From Kerstersia sp052103615 (GTDB lineage Bacteria > Pseudomonadota > Gammaproteobacteria > Burkholderiales > Burkholderiaceae_B): a stretch of 64,000 nucleotides of DNA. Made by a program: the position numbers and the translations under genes. The DNA lies in the NCBI RefSeq assembly GCF_052103615.1, contig NZ_JBQEKA010000001.1, positions 89,522 through 153,521 on the forward strand. The letters are read 5' to 3'. A model generated the notes under the pieces. It was not told the origin of the DNA. It saw nothing but the letters and a program-made list of their open reading frames with translations, and searched no databases. How positions within the stretch are numbered: the stretch's first letter is position 1; the number at the start of each line of letters is the position of its first letter. Shown piece after piece: positions 34,699 through 43,838 of the stretch.

Positions 34699-35292
34699 AT
34701 GAACATGAGCTCGCGCGTCCGTGCGCATTTCGAAGCCAATATTGCCGCTACCCAGGCCAGCATGGATGTGCTGACCGAACCGCTCGCGCTGGGCATCGAC
34801 ATTCTATTCAACGCACTGGTCAATAACAGCAAGATCCTGGCCTGCGGCAATGGCGGCTCCGCCGCCGATGCGCAGCACTTCATCGCTGAGCTGGTCGGCC
34901 GCTTCGAGCGCGAACGGCTGCCGCTGGCCGGTGTCGCGCTCAATACCGATACCTCCATCATGACCGCCGTCGGCAACGACTACGGTTTTGAGCATGTTTT
35001 CGAACGCCAGGTTCAGGCGCTGGGCCAGCCCGGCGATGTGCTCGTGGCCATCACGACCAGCGGCAATTCCGCCAACGTGCTGCTGGCTGTTGAAGCCGCC
35101 CGCGAACGCGAGATGCGCGTCATCGCCCTGACAGGCAAGGACGGCGGCTCGATGCACGATCTGCTGTCCACGGATGATGTTCACCTGTGCGTTCCCAGCG
35201 ATCGCACCATGCGTATCCAGGAAGTCCATATTGTGTTGCTGCATGCCCTCTGTGATGGCATTGACGCCCTGCTGCTTGGAGACCCGGAATGA
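34699..35292 (+). CDS. diaA: SIS-domain protein, DiaA/GmhA type
   Basis: 197-residue phosphosugar-isomerase-fold protein with the SIS motif GNGGSAADAQHF and AITTSGNSANVLLA. In E. coli DiaA stimulates DnaA loading at oriC; GmhA-type sedoheptulose isomerase is the alternative. Position next to the BON lipoprotein gene dolP (4-bp overlap) favours DiaA, as in the E. coli yraL-yraN-diaA-dolP cluster. Confidence 0.85.
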   Translation: MNMSSRVRAHFEANIAATQASMDVLTEPLALGIDILFNALVNNSKILACGNGGSAADAQHFIAELVGRFERERLPLAGVALNTDTSIMTAVGNDYGFEHVFERQVQALGQPGDVLVAITTSGNSANVLLAVEAAREREMRVIALTGKDGGSMHDLLSTDDVHLCVPSDRTMRIQEVHIVLLHALCDGIDALLLGDPE

Positions 35293-36032
35293 AACAGATA
35301 CCGCTGCGCGCCTGCCTTTGCGCTCTGCTGCTGAGCTCCACCCTGTTGTCCGCCTGCGCCCCGCTAATTATCGGCGGCGCGGCAGCGGGCACGGCGCTAG
35401 TGGCAACCGACCGCCGTACCGCTGGCACCCAGCTGGAAGACAAGAACATCGACCTGAAGACCGATCAGGTTCTGGTCAAGGAATTCGACAATGACTCCGT
35501 GCGCGTGGTCAGCACGGTGTATATGGGCAAGGTGCTGCTGACCGGCGAAGTGCCGGATGCCGCCACCAAGGCAAACATTGTCGAGCGCATCGGCAAGGTA
35601 GAAAATGTGCGCGGCGTGCTGGACTACATGGTGGTGGCCGAACCCATGACCCTGGGCCAGCGCACTGACGACAACTGGCTGGGTTCCAAGGTGCGCACGG
35701 CCTTGCTGCGCACCAAGGGCGTGCCCTCGCGCACCATCGTCAGCACGACGGAACGCGGTGTGGTGTATCTGCTGGGCCGCGTCACCCAAACCGAAGGCGC
35801 CTATGCGGCCGCCGCCGCCGCGCGCGTTAGCGGCGTGCAGCAAGTCATCAAGCTGTTCGATTACGTCACGCCGGAAGAAGCCATTGCGCTGGATAACGCC
35901 AACGGTTCACCCGAAGCCGACAAAGCACAGCCCGCTGGCACGCCGGCACCGGCCGCCCCCGCCACGGCACCGGCAAGCAGCGCTCTGCCCGCGTCTGGCA
36001 ATAACGGCCCTGAGGTCATGGCGATAGACTGA
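35289..36032 (+). CDS. dolP: BON-domain outer-membrane lipoprotein DolP (YraP)
   Basis: 247-residue lipoprotein with lipobox LSAC (Cys23) and two BON domains (about 65-125 and 130-205; KTDQVLVKEFDNDSVRVVST, VVYLLGRVTQTEGAYAAAAAAR). DolP supports outer-membrane integrity and BAM function. The C-terminal 40 residues are Ala/Pro-rich and beyond the E. coli length (191 aa). Translationally coupled to diaA. Confidence 0.88.
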   Translation: MKQIPLRACLCALLLSSTLLSACAPLIIGGAAAGTALVATDRRTAGTQLEDKNIDLKTDQVLVKEFDNDSVRVVSTVYMGKVLLTGEVPDAATKANIVERIGKVENVRGVLDYMVVAEPMTLGQRTDDNWLGSKVRTALLRTKGVPSRTIVSTTERGVVYLLGRVTQTEGAYAAAAAARVSGVQQVIKLFDYVTPEEAIALDNANGSPEADKAQPAGTPAPAAPATAPASSALPASGNNGPEVMAID

Positions 36033-36078
36033 TTGCGCCTGCCTCTGCCCAGGCATGCCCCGGCAGACGCGCAAACAA

Positions 36079-36113
36079 AAAATGGCCCGGCGTCGAATGC
36101 GCCGGGCCATTTT
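36079..36113. terminator. Bidirectional terminator between dolP and metQ
   Basis: AAAATGGCCCGGCG and CGCCGGGCCATTTT form a 14-bp stem with a short loop. Flanking A and T runs serve both convergent genes. Confidence 0.88.
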
Positions 36114-36173
36114 CATGATGGCCGCCAGACGGCCAGATCACGGGCCTGGCCGCCCTTCAGTCCGCAATACGGA

Positions 36174-36962
36174 TCAGAATGCGGGCACCACGGCGCCCTT
36201 GTACTTCTCGACCAGGAAAGCCTTCACTTCCGGCGTTTGCAGCGTTTCCACCAGCTTCACGATATCGGGGTTGCTGGCATTTTCAGGACGCACGGCGATC
36301 AGGTTGGCATAAGGAGAATCCTTGTCTTCCAGGAAGAGGGCATCTTCCAGCGGATTCAGGCCTGCTTCCAGCGCGTAGTTGGTGTTGATCAGCGCCAGAT
36401 CCACGTCGGGCAGCACGCGGGCCAGCGTAGCGGCTTCCAGTTCGCGGAACTTCAGTTTCTTGGGGTTCTCGACCACATCACGCGCGGTCGCCAGGATGTT
36501 CGACGGATCTTTCAGCTTGATCAGGCCTTGTTGCTGCAGCAGCACCAGGGCGCGGCCGCCATTGGACGGATCATTGGGCAGCGCGATCGTGGCGCCATCG
36601 CGCAGTTCGCTCAGGCTTTTGATCTTGCTAGAGTAGCCGCCGAAGGGTTCGACATGCACCAGCGCCACGGAAATCAGGTCCGTGCCATGATCCTTGTTGA
36701 AGCTATCCAGGTAAGGCTTGTGCTGGAAGTAGTTGGCGTCGATGTTCTTTTCAAACACCTGCTGGTTGGGCTGGATGTAATCGGTGAACACCTTGATGTC
36801 CAGGTCCACGCCATCCTTGGCCAGGGCGGGCTTGATGAATTCCAGCACTTCAGCATGCGGCGTCGGCGTGGCAGCGATGGTCAGCTTGCCAGCATGGGCA
36901 GCGCCCGCAGCCACGGAAAAAATGGCGGCCAGCAGGGCGGAACGGATCAGGGTCGATTTCAT
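36174..36962 (-). CDS. metQ: Methionine ABC transporter substrate-binding protein
   Basis: NlpA/MetQ-family periplasmic protein (262 aa) for D/L-methionine. Conserved segments are KLTIAATPTPHAEVLEF, FTDYIQPNQQVFEKNIDANYFQHKPYL, IALPNDPSNGGRAL and INTNYALEAGL. The signal peptide ends in AHA with no lipobox cysteine, so it appears soluble rather than lipid-anchored as in E. coli. An AAGGAG site precedes the ATG. A small hairpin (37037-37052) lies between metI and metQ. Confidence 0.93.
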   Translation of the reverse strand: MKSTLIRSALLAAIFSVAAGAAHAGKLTIAATPTPHAEVLEFIKPALAKDGVDLDIKVFTDYIQPNQQVFEKNIDANYFQHKPYLDSFNKDHGTDLISVALVHVEPFGGYSSKIKSLSELRDGATIALPNDPSNGGRALVLLQQQGLIKLKDPSNILATARDVVENPKKLKFRELEAATLARVLPDVDLALINTNYALEAGLNPLEDALFLEDKDSPYANLIAVRPENASNPDIVKLVETLQTPEVKAFLVEKYKGAVVPAF

Positions 36963-37092
36963 GATGAAGCTCCTTGAAAACCAGATAAAAGGTACCTGCT
37001 GCCACGGGCAGCGGCTTATGACAAATCAAGCGCCCTCGCGTCTTATGACGCGGCGGGCATGACTCCCCGGCCATCCGGAGAGCCTGCAAGCA

Positions 37093-37782
37093 TCAGCGGC
37101 GCTGCAGGCGGCGCACCAGGCCATCACCGAAGACCTGCATGGCCTGCACCAGCGCCACCAGAATAATGACAGTGGCCCACATCACATCGCTTTGGTAACG
37201 CTGATAACCAAAGCGCAGCGCCAGATCACCCAGGCCGCCGCCGCCAATCACACCGGACATGGCCGAATAGCCGACCAGCGTAATGGCCGTGACGACAATC
37301 GCCGCCACAATGCCGGTACGCGCTTCGGGCAACAGCACCCAGAAAACGGTTTCGCGGGTATTGGCGCCCATGGAACGGCTGGCCTCCAGCACGCCAGGGT
37401 CCAGTTCACGCAAGACGTTTTCCACCAGCCGCCCGAAGAACGGCGCCGCGCTGACCACCAGCGGCGGAATCACCCCCGGCACCCCCAGCGCCGACCCCAT
37501 GATGATGCGGGTCAAGGGAATCATCAGGATCAGCAGAATCAGAAATGGCACCGAACGCAATACGTTCACGACCAGCGACAAGGTCTGGTAGGTGCCGCGC
37601 TGCTCCAGCATCTGCCCCGGGCTCAGCAGAAACAACAGCACGCCCAGCGGCAAACCCAGCAACACGGTGAACACCAGCGAAGCGCCCGTCATCATGAGCG
37701 TTTCTACGGTAGCCCAGCCTATCAGTTCCCAATCCAGTCCAGCCAGCAATGACCAGAAGCCTTGCACATCCGCTCCGCTCAT
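37093..37782 (-). CDS. metI: Methionine ABC transporter permease
   Basis: 229-residue permease with five to six transmembrane helices; MetI-type segments are NVLRSVPFLILLILMIPLTR and YSAMSGVIGGGGLGDLALRFGYQRYQ. It overlaps metN by 4 bp and is followed by metQ after 130 bp. Confidence 0.94.
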   Translation of the reverse strand: MSGADVQGFWSLLAGLDWELIGWATVETLMMTGASLVFTVLLGLPLGVLLFLLSPGQMLEQRGTYQTLSLVVNVLRSVPFLILLILMIPLTRIIMGSALGVPGVIPPLVVSAAPFFGRLVENVLRELDPGVLEASRSMGANTRETVFWVLLPEARTGIVAAIVVTAITLVGYSAMSGVIGGGGLGDLALRFGYQRYQSDVMWATVIILVALVQAMQVFGDGLVRRLQRR

Positions 37783-38810
37783 CGCAGCACCTCGTATTCA
37801 ATTCCAGTTTCTTCCAGCTTGCCCGCCAGCGCCTGCCAGCCAGCCTCTGCCCCGCTGACGGCCAGCACCAGTTGCCCATAAGGCTCATCCTTGATGCGGC
37901 CTACCGTGCCTTGCAGAATGGACAAATCCAGCGCCAGCTCGCGGCTGACCTGGCTCAGGAATGGCGTCAGGGTGGTTTCACCCCGGAAACTCAGGCGCAC
38001 CACGCGGCTGCCGTCGGCCGCCTGCTGCACCAGTTCGCGCCAGCCATCGGCATCCTGGCCGCTTTCCGCCAGCAGCGAACGGGTGACCTCGTGCTGGGGA
38101 TGCAGAAACACATCCAGCACATCGCCCTGTTCGACCACCTGCCCGGCTTCCAGCACCGCTACCCGGTTGCAGACAGCGCGGATCACATCCATGCCATGGG
38201 TAATCAGCACAATGGTCAAGCCCAGCTGGCGGTTGATGTCTGTCAGCAGACGCAGGATGGACTGCGTGGTTTCCGGGTCCAGCGCGGACGTGGCCTCGTC
38301 GCACAACAGCAATTCCGGCCGGTTGGCCAATGCTCGCGCAATCCCTACCCGCTGGCGCTGGCCGCCGGATAATTGCGCGGGAAATTTGTCGCGGTGACTC
38401 TCCAGCCCGACCAGGGCCAGTACCTCATCGGCGCGGCGCTCGCGCTCCGCCTTCGGCAAGCCAGCCAGGCGCAGCGGGAAGCAAACATTTTCCAGCACCG
38501 TGCTAGACGCCAGCAGATTGAAATGCTGGAACACCATGCCGATACGCTGGCGCAACTGCCGCAGGCCAGCGCCTTGCAAATCGGTAATATCCTGGCCATC
38601 CAACACGACCTTGCCCGCGCTGGGACGCTCCAGCAGATTGAGCAAACGGATTAGCGTGCTTTTACCGGCGCCCGAGCGCCCGATGATGCCGAAGACTTCG
38701 CCACGGCGGATATGCAGGTTTATGCCGCGCAGGGCATGATAGCCCTGCGCTTCAGTCTGCCGGCCCGGCGCCGGCGGATAAACCTTTTCAATATTTTCTA
38801 GATGGATCAC
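37779..38810 (-). CDS. metN: Methionine ABC transporter ATPase
   Basis: 343-residue ATPase with Walker A GRSGAGKS, signature LSGGQ, Walker B LLLCDEATSALD and a C-terminal NIL regulatory domain (about 265-343) that senses methionine. I choose the GTG at 38810 (product begins with IHLENIEKVY) because it fits the family N-terminus and length; an ATG at 38834 would add eight residues. Neither has a strong ribosome site. Confidence 0.9.
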   Translation of the reverse strand: MIHLENIEKVYPPAPGRQTEAQGYHALRGINLHIRRGEVFGIIGRSGAGKSTLIRLLNLLERPSAGKVVLDGQDITDLQGAGLRQLRQRIGMVFQHFNLLASSTVLENVCFPLRLAGLPKAERERRADEVLALVGLESHRDKFPAQLSGGQRQRVGIARALANRPELLLCDEATSALDPETTQSILRLLTDINRQLGLTIVLITHGMDVIRAVCNRVAVLEAGQVVEQGDVLDVFLHPQHEVTRSLLAESGQDADGWRELVQQAADGSRVVRLSFRGETTLTPFLSQVSRELALDLSILQGTVGRIKDEPYGQLVLAVSGAEAGWQALAGKLEETGIEYEVLR

Positions 38811-39018
38811 AACAGTAATAGCATCAAAAGGCATAAAGAGGCTTTTGGCCCCCCTATTTGCCTTATTTGGGAAGCAGAAGCGCAGATTACATGAAAAGCG
38901 CCGCAAAACCCAAAACACATCTGGTTGTTAGCTAAGAACCAAAAAAGTAATAAGCACAGCAAATAACCCGTGCGGCCGGATATAAAACCGCCGCCTGGCA
39001 ACAGCCTCTGCGGCCAGG
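38811..39018. other. AT-richer spacer upstream of metN
   Basis: No gene seen. The stretch is clearly more A/T-rich than its surroundings and must hold the metNIQ promoter, but no convincing -35/-10 pair or methionine riboswitch fold could be recognised by eye. Confidence 0.5.
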
Positions 39019-39065
39019 CAAAAAAAACCGGATGGCAGGCGGCAGAAAACCGCCCTTCATCCGGT
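39019..39065 (-). terminator. Rho-independent terminator of the catabolic operon
   Basis: Read on the minus strand, ACCGGATG and CATCCGGT (39058-39065 and 39027-39034) with an inner GCGG/CCGC stem form a hairpin followed by a run of T (complement of the A-run ending at 39027). It lies 45 bp beyond the last gene of the minus-strand cluster. Confidence 0.85.
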
Positions 39066-39110
39066 CAGACAGATCCGCCAGGGATCACGGAGAAAAACGT
39101 GGGGCTGGCG

Positions 39111-40094
39111 CTACAGATCCAGCACCAGACGGGGTGACTTGGCGCGCGAGACGCAAATCATCATGACCTGGTTCGAGGCCTTTTCCACACTGCTCAGGAT
39201 GCCGTCGAAATGTTCGACCTCGCCATCCAATACGCGCACCTCGCAGGAACCGCATACCCCTTCCTTGCAGGAGTGATCGCAGGCGACACCGGCATCCAGC
39301 AGCGCATCCAGCAGGCTTTTGCCCGCGGGCACCTGCACGGTCTGGCCGGATTGCTCCAGATAGACCTCGAAGGCGCCATCCTGCGCATCGGGCGGCAGCT
39401 CCACCGCCGCAAAACGCTCGATATGCGCATGCGGGTACGCTAGCCGTTCGCAGGCGCCTTCAAACGCCGCAAGCATAGGCGTGGGGCCGCAACAATAGTA
39501 ATGCGTGTCCGCCCCTTTACCGGCCAGCATGCCGGCCAGATCCGGCGGGCAGCCGGCTTCCTGGTCGATATGCCAGGACACGGGCACGCCCGCCTCGCCA
39601 GCCAGGTCTTCAATCGCTTCTATGAAAGCCGCTTCGCGCCGGCTGCGGGCGCAATACACGAGTTCCACGCTGGCGCCCCGCGCTGCCAGATGCCGCAACA
39701 TGCACAGCAAAGGCGTGATGCCGATGCCACCGGCCACCAGCACGGTATGCGGCGCGGCCTCATCCAGCGAGAAATTATTGCGCGGCGCGGAAATCGTCAG
39801 GCGCTGGCCTACCCGCAGATGCTCATGCACCCAACGCGAACCGCCACGGCTGCCGCGGTCATTCAGCACCGCGACCCGATAGCAGTCGTGCCTGGCCTCA
39901 GCAGGCGCGGCCGGCTGACACAGGGAATAGCTGCGCACCAGGCCATTGCCCAGATGCAGGTCGATATGCGCCCCTGGCTCAAAGCCAGGGAAACGTGTCT
40001 GCGCCTGATCTGGCCGCAATTCGATACTGACGATGCCTTCGGCCTCGTAGCGAATGGAATGGACCAGGGCATTCAGGGTTTTTTCTGTGCTCAT
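39111..40094 (-). CDS. VanB/PDR-type oxygenase reductase
   Basis: Electron-transfer partner of a Rieske oxygenase (327 aa). It has a flavin domain with RSYS (54-57), an NAD(P) domain with AGGIGITPL (121-129), and a C-terminal plant-type 2Fe-2S domain with Cys276, Cys281, Cys284 and Cys314. This order matches the phthalate dioxygenase reductase/VanB family. It is the last gene of the catabolic operon, 66 bp after the Rieske oxygenase gene, its likely partner. Confidence 0.92.
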   Translation of the reverse strand: MSTEKTLNALVHSIRYEAEGIVSIELRPDQAQTRFPGFEPGAHIDLHLGNGLVRSYSLCQPAAPAEARHDCYRVAVLNDRGSRGGSRWVHEHLRVGQRLTISAPRNNFSLDEAAPHTVLVAGGIGITPLLCMLRHLAARGASVELVYCARSRREAAFIEAIEDLAGEAGVPVSWHIDQEAGCPPDLAGMLAGKGADTHYYCCGPTPMLAAFEGACERLAYPHAHIERFAAVELPPDAQDGAFEVYLEQSGQTVQVPAGKSLLDALLDAGVACDHSCKEGVCGSCEVRVLDGEVEHFDGILSSVEKASNQVMMICVSRAKSPRLVLDL

Positions 40095-40160
40095 GCAAAG
40101 GCTTCTTCATCAGTGTTGTGAGAACGTGCCACCCCGTCCGCCCGCCAGGGCGGGCAAGGT

Positions 40161-41231
40161 TCAGGCCACACTGGCGGCACGCGCCGCAGGTTTGGCCTGC
40201 GCCGCTTCGCGCGCCTGAATCTGCTGTTTGGCCTGGGCCCGCAGGTAACGCCGTAAACGCACCAGCCCCATGTCATGCTGGTACAGCGATTCGCGCTGAT
40301 TGGCGTCGGCCTCCATGTGCTCGACCAATACCCGGTCCTGCTCCAGCACGGCCCAGTGACGCGCTTCCAGCCGGTTGCGGTACAGAAAGCGCCAGGTATC
40401 GCGCTGCCAGCCGGGCGCCAGCTTGCGCACGCGCCAGAAAAATACGGCGGACCGGGTCGGGCTGATGGGCGACACGCCATACACAATGGTGAAGTTGCCG
40501 CCAGGGCCGCCGGTCTTCGGATAGGGAATTTCCAGACGCATCCAATGCGCGCCGGTATCGCCCCACTCGGTCCAGTCGAAGTTGACGTTACGCTGCCCTT
40601 CCTTTTCGAATACAAAGCCATGCTCGGTATCACGGATGGCAAACTTGGCCTTGGTATCCCCTTCAAACATGGTGTGCGATTGCTTGTGCAGGAACGTGCC
40701 ATGCATAGGATCCATGACGTTATCGCTCACATAGCGCCAGTCACCCTTCCACTCGACGTAGCAGAGAAAGCGCGAATAGGTGTCGTCGTCGGTCAATTCC
40801 TCGGGCAGCGCCAGCTCTGGCGGCGTTTCGCAATCCGGCTCGAACGCGTTATAGACCCACACGGCCCCGGCCACTTCGCGGACATGAAACGTGCGCGCCG
40901 CCCGCGACCCTTCCAGTTTGCAGCCCGGGCTGCCTGGCACTTTGGTCACCACGCCATCGCCGCGCACTTCCACCCCATGGTAGGGACAGGCAATCGTGTC
41001 GCCCAGCACAACCCCCAATGACAAGGGCGCGCCGCGATGCGGGCAATGGTCTTCCAGCACATGCAATTTGGATGTCGTGGCATCGCGCCAGAGCACCAGT
41101 TTGCGGCCCAGGCGGCGCAGCGAAACCGGCGTTTCCTTCACGAAATCGGATGGGCAGATGGGATACCAGAGGTCTTTGAGACCTTGCTCCAGCAGCTGCT
41201 CTACAGGGTCGATCTGAGTCAGGGTTTGCAT
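40161..41231 (-). CDS. Rieske non-heme iron oxygenase, large subunit
   Basis: 356-residue ring-hydroxylating or demethylating oxygenase. The Rieske cluster ligands are C63-P-H65 and C82-P-Y-H85, and the mononuclear iron site is D174-x2-H177-x4-H182 (NVMDPMHGTFLH). It resembles VanA/phthalate-type alpha-only oxygenases, with no beta subunit nearby. The open frame runs upstream, but MQTLTQIDPVEQ fits. Substrate unknown; pathway context suggests an aromatic or N-heteroaromatic acid. Confidence 0.93.
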   Translation of the reverse strand: MQTLTQIDPVEQLLEQGLKDLWYPICPSDFVKETPVSLRRLGRKLVLWRDATTSKLHVLEDHCPHRGAPLSLGVVLGDTIACPYHGVEVRGDGVVTKVPGSPGCKLEGSRAARTFHVREVAGAVWVYNAFEPDCETPPELALPEELTDDDTYSRFLCYVEWKGDWRYVSDNVMDPMHGTFLHKQSHTMFEGDTKAKFAIRDTEHGFVFEKEGQRNVNFDWTEWGDTGAHWMRLEIPYPKTGGPGGNFTIVYGVSPISPTRSAVFFWRVRKLAPGWQRDTWRFLYRNRLEARHWAVLEQDRVLVEHMEADANQRESLYQHDMGLVRLRRYLRAQAKQQIQAREAAQAKPAARAASVA

Positions 41232-41312
41232 GATTCGATTCCTTCTTGCTTGCGCCGGCAAACCGGCGCGGTATGGCGGACAGGCTGCCCGACTGCGCAG
41301 CCGCAATGGCAG

Positions 41313-41537
41313 TTACTGTGCCAGCGTCTTGATTTCGGTCTGATAGCTCGCGGCAGTCCAGGGTTTGCCGCTGGGGCTGACCGGGCCCGTGCGGTTCAGG
41401 TACTCGACCAAACCGTCCAGTTCATGAATACCCATGGAGAACGCCCGCTCCAGGGCATCGCCCAGCAGGTCCTCGTAAGTGGTGGCAGGACGCGTACGGG
41501 CCTGGTGCGGGTCAAGATAACGGTCATCGGCTTGCAT
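41313..41537 (-). CDS. Small recombinase-like helix-turn-helix protein
   Basis: 74-residue protein starting MQADDRYLDPHQARTRPATT with EDLLGDALERAFSMGIHELD and NRTGPVSPSGKPWTAASYQ. The final part resembles the start of serine-recombinase DNA-binding domains (LN..G...P.G..W), and similar small genes accompany Rieske oxygenases in related species. It lies directly upstream of the oxygenase, 81 bp away. It is too small to be a recombinase; a regulatory or accessory role is inferred. Confidence 0.65.
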   Translation of the reverse strand: MQADDRYLDPHQARTRPATTYEDLLGDALERAFSMGIHELDGLVEYLNRTGPVSPSGKPWTAASYQTEIKTLAQ

Positions 41538-41597
41538 GCTGTGCTCCTTCTCTTATTTGGATAATGGCGCCGCCTCGCGCAAACGGGCGGCAGCGGT

Positions 41598-42779
41598 TCA
41601 GGCCGTCACACTTTGATCCAGCGGCGTGGACCAGGCGTCATAGCCATAGACCCAATCGGCATTGCCGCCTTCACGCAGCCAATTGTTGCCACGCGACCCC
41701 AGCTGCACCCGGCTGGTGCGCTCCTGGCGCGCCTGTTCAAACTGTTGCAGCGCCTGGGTCATGGCCGCCGCATCGGCGCTATCAGTGCCCATCAGACAAC
41801 GCGCCAGCACGACGCCATCCTCGATCGCCATCCCGGCCCCTTGGGCCATGAAAGGCAGCATCGGGTGGGCCGCATCGCCCATGACGGTCGCGCAGCCTTG
41901 CGACCAGCGCGGCAAGGGGTCACGTTCATACAGCGCGGTTTTCAGCACTTCGTCGCAGGCTTGCAGCAAGGCCCGCGCATCCTCATGAAAACCGGCATAG
42001 GCCGCGCGCAATTCATCGGCATGGCCTGGGGTCGTCCAGGATTCCTGATGCCATGAATCCTGGGCCGTCGTGGCGAAGATGAAAATGTCTTCGCCGCGAT
42101 TGAGCGGAAAGGTGACGATCTGGGTGTAATGATCCGGCCCCCACCATTTGGTGAACGCCCCCAGATTCGGCACGCCTTGCAAACGGGCCGCAGGCACGAC
42201 GGCGCGGTAGGCGACAAAACCGGTAAAGCGGGGCTGATCCGGCCCGAACATGGCCTTGCGCACGGCAGAGTGAATGCCGTCGGCCCCCACCAGCGCAGCC
42301 GCCTGCAACTGACGCCCATCCGCCAGCTGTATCTGCACGCCAGAAGCATCCTGAACAAAGGATTCCAGCTTGGCGCCCAGCATGACATTTTCGGCCGGCA
42401 AGGCCTGGGCCAGGGCCGCCAGCAAATCAGCGCGGTGTATGGTCAGCTGCGGCGCGCCATAGGCGCGCTCTGCCTGGTCTGACATTTCCAGGCGCGAGGT
42501 TTCCTCGCCCGTATCCCAGGTGCGGCTGATGCGGTGGCTGGGCCTGGCGGCGCTGGCGCGGATCGCCTGTTTCAGCGTGTCATCACCCAGGCCGTCGAGC
42601 GCGCGCACGGCGTTGGGGGTGAGATTGATGTCCGCGCCAACCCGCATGAACTGCCGGGTCTGTTCCAGCACCAGCACCTCATGGCCCAGGCGGCGCAGGG
42701 CAATGGCAGCCGTCAGCCCGCCGATCCCAGCGCCAGCGATGACGATGGGCTTGGAATGTGCATGATTGTTTGTCGTCAT
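41598..42779 (-). CDS. FAD-dependent aromatic monooxygenase (salicylate/6-hydroxynicotinate type)
   Basis: 393-residue class A flavoprotein hydroxylase. It has the N-terminal GAGIGG (16-21) with ILEQ-like strand end VLVLEQ, the DG motif VGADGIHSAVR and the GD motif MGDAAHPMLPFMAQGAGMAIEDG. The closest named families are salicylate hydroxylase and 6-hydroxynicotinate 3-monooxygenase, which perform decarboxylating ortho-hydroxylation. It likely makes the diol for the ring-cleaving VOC enzyme encoded 69 bp upstream. Substrate inferred. Confidence 0.88.
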   Translation of the reverse strand: MTTNNHAHSKPIVIAGAGIGGLTAAIALRRLGHEVLVLEQTRQFMRVGADINLTPNAVRALDGLGDDTLKQAIRASAARPSHRISRTWDTGEETSRLEMSDQAERAYGAPQLTIHRADLLAALAQALPAENVMLGAKLESFVQDASGVQIQLADGRQLQAAALVGADGIHSAVRKAMFGPDQPRFTGFVAYRAVVPAARLQGVPNLGAFTKWWGPDHYTQIVTFPLNRGEDIFIFATTAQDSWHQESWTTPGHADELRAAYAGFHEDARALLQACDEVLKTALYERDPLPRWSQGCATVMGDAAHPMLPFMAQGAGMAIEDGVVLARCLMGTDSADAAAMTQALQQFEQARQERTSRVQLGSRGNNWLREGGNADWVYGYDAWSTPLDQSVTA

Positions 42780-42848
42780 GATGGTTCTCGTCTTGGTGGT
42801 TCGAGTCGTTATCGTGCGAGTCGAGGGGCTTCGAGTCGCTGTTGCCGC

Positions 42849-43820
42849 TCAGGATTTTTCAGTCAGGAACTTGCCCTGCGGGCCGTCGGCATTCTTCTGG
42901 CGCCGGGTATTGCCGTCGATACCGCCATCTATGGCCCATTCGGCAAATACCGTGGGGCCGGGTTCGAACTCGCGCGGCTCCCATTCAGCGGTCAGGTGAT
43001 CCTCGTCGGCGTAGTACTCGATCAACGCGCCGGCCGGATTACGGAAGTACCAGAAGTAGGCCGACGACACCGGGTGGCGGCCCGGGCCGAGCTGAGTTTC
43101 CCAACCGCAACGGGAAATATGCATGCCGCCGCCGAAGACTTCATGGATGTCGCGCACCGTGAAAGCGACGTGGTTCAGGCCGCGTTTGCCGGTGGGCAAT
43201 TGCAGCAGGAAGAGGTCATGGTGGCCGCCGTCGGCCGAGCAGCGCATGAAGGCGCCGCGGCCGGGGTAACGATCCGACGCGCTGAACCCCAGCCGGTCGG
43301 CGTAAAAGGCTTCGGTCCGCGCCACATCGGCAACAAAAAAGACCACATGCCCGACTTCGATAGGCGTGGCGCGCTCATAGATAGGCGCGGGCTGATTAAC
43401 GCGCGGCTGCTCCTGCCAGGTATTCATCGCCACGCACGGCAACTCCAGCGTTTGCTTGCGTGTCACCTGCAAACGCACGGCCAGCCCATTGGGGTCGGTG
43501 CAGCCGATGCGGCGCACGCCATCCGCCATGCCATCAACAAAGCCCGGCTGATCCCCGATACGCGCGGCAATCGCATCCAGATCGGCGGAGGTTTCCACCC
43601 CCCACACCACTTCACGCAGCGTCGGGCCGTCCTCAATCCCCGCGGGCAAACCCGGCTTGGCCGCATCCGCCACCACCACACGGCAGCCATTCAGGCATTC
43701 GAATATGAGTTCGTCCGGCGTCTCGCCGGCCAGCGTCAGACCCCAGTCCAGCATGAAGCGCCGGCAGGTGCCGAGATCCTCGACGCCATAGGTAATCTGG
43801 TCTATGCCCAGTATGCTCAT
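42849..43820 (-). CDS. VOC-family extradiol-type ring-cleavage dioxygenase
   Basis: 323-residue two-domain vicinal-oxygen-chelate protein. The C-terminal domain has the full extradiol iron triad His158 (VGHVVFF), His217 (LNHVAFT) and Glu268 (LIEYYAD); the N-terminal domain lacks it, as in two-domain catechol 2,3-dioxygenases. It is translated 18 bp after the aldehyde dehydrogenase gene, which would oxidise the semialdehyde product. A long antisense open frame over this gene is a codon-bias artefact. Confidence 0.85.
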   Translation of the reverse strand: MSILGIDQITYGVEDLGTCRRFMLDWGLTLAGETPDELIFECLNGCRVVVADAAKPGLPAGIEDGPTLREVVWGVETSADLDAIAARIGDQPGFVDGMADGVRRIGCTDPNGLAVRLQVTRKQTLELPCVAMNTWQEQPRVNQPAPIYERATPIEVGHVVFFVADVARTEAFYADRLGFSASDRYPGRGAFMRCSADGGHHDLFLLQLPTGKRGLNHVAFTVRDIHEVFGGGMHISRCGWETQLGPGRHPVSSAYFWYFRNPAGALIEYYADEDHLTAEWEPREFEPGPTVFAEWAIDGGIDGNTRRQKNADGPQGKFLTEKS

Positions 43821-43838
43821 GTTCTGCTCCTTGCTGAT

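Noticed and set aside
36033..36977. 314-codon plus-strand open frame after dolP
   Set aside because: It reads through the terminator and is antisense to metQ.
38811..39018. Possible methionine riboswitch upstream of metN
   Set aside because: No SAM-riboswitch stems could be recognised; AT-richness alone is not evidence.
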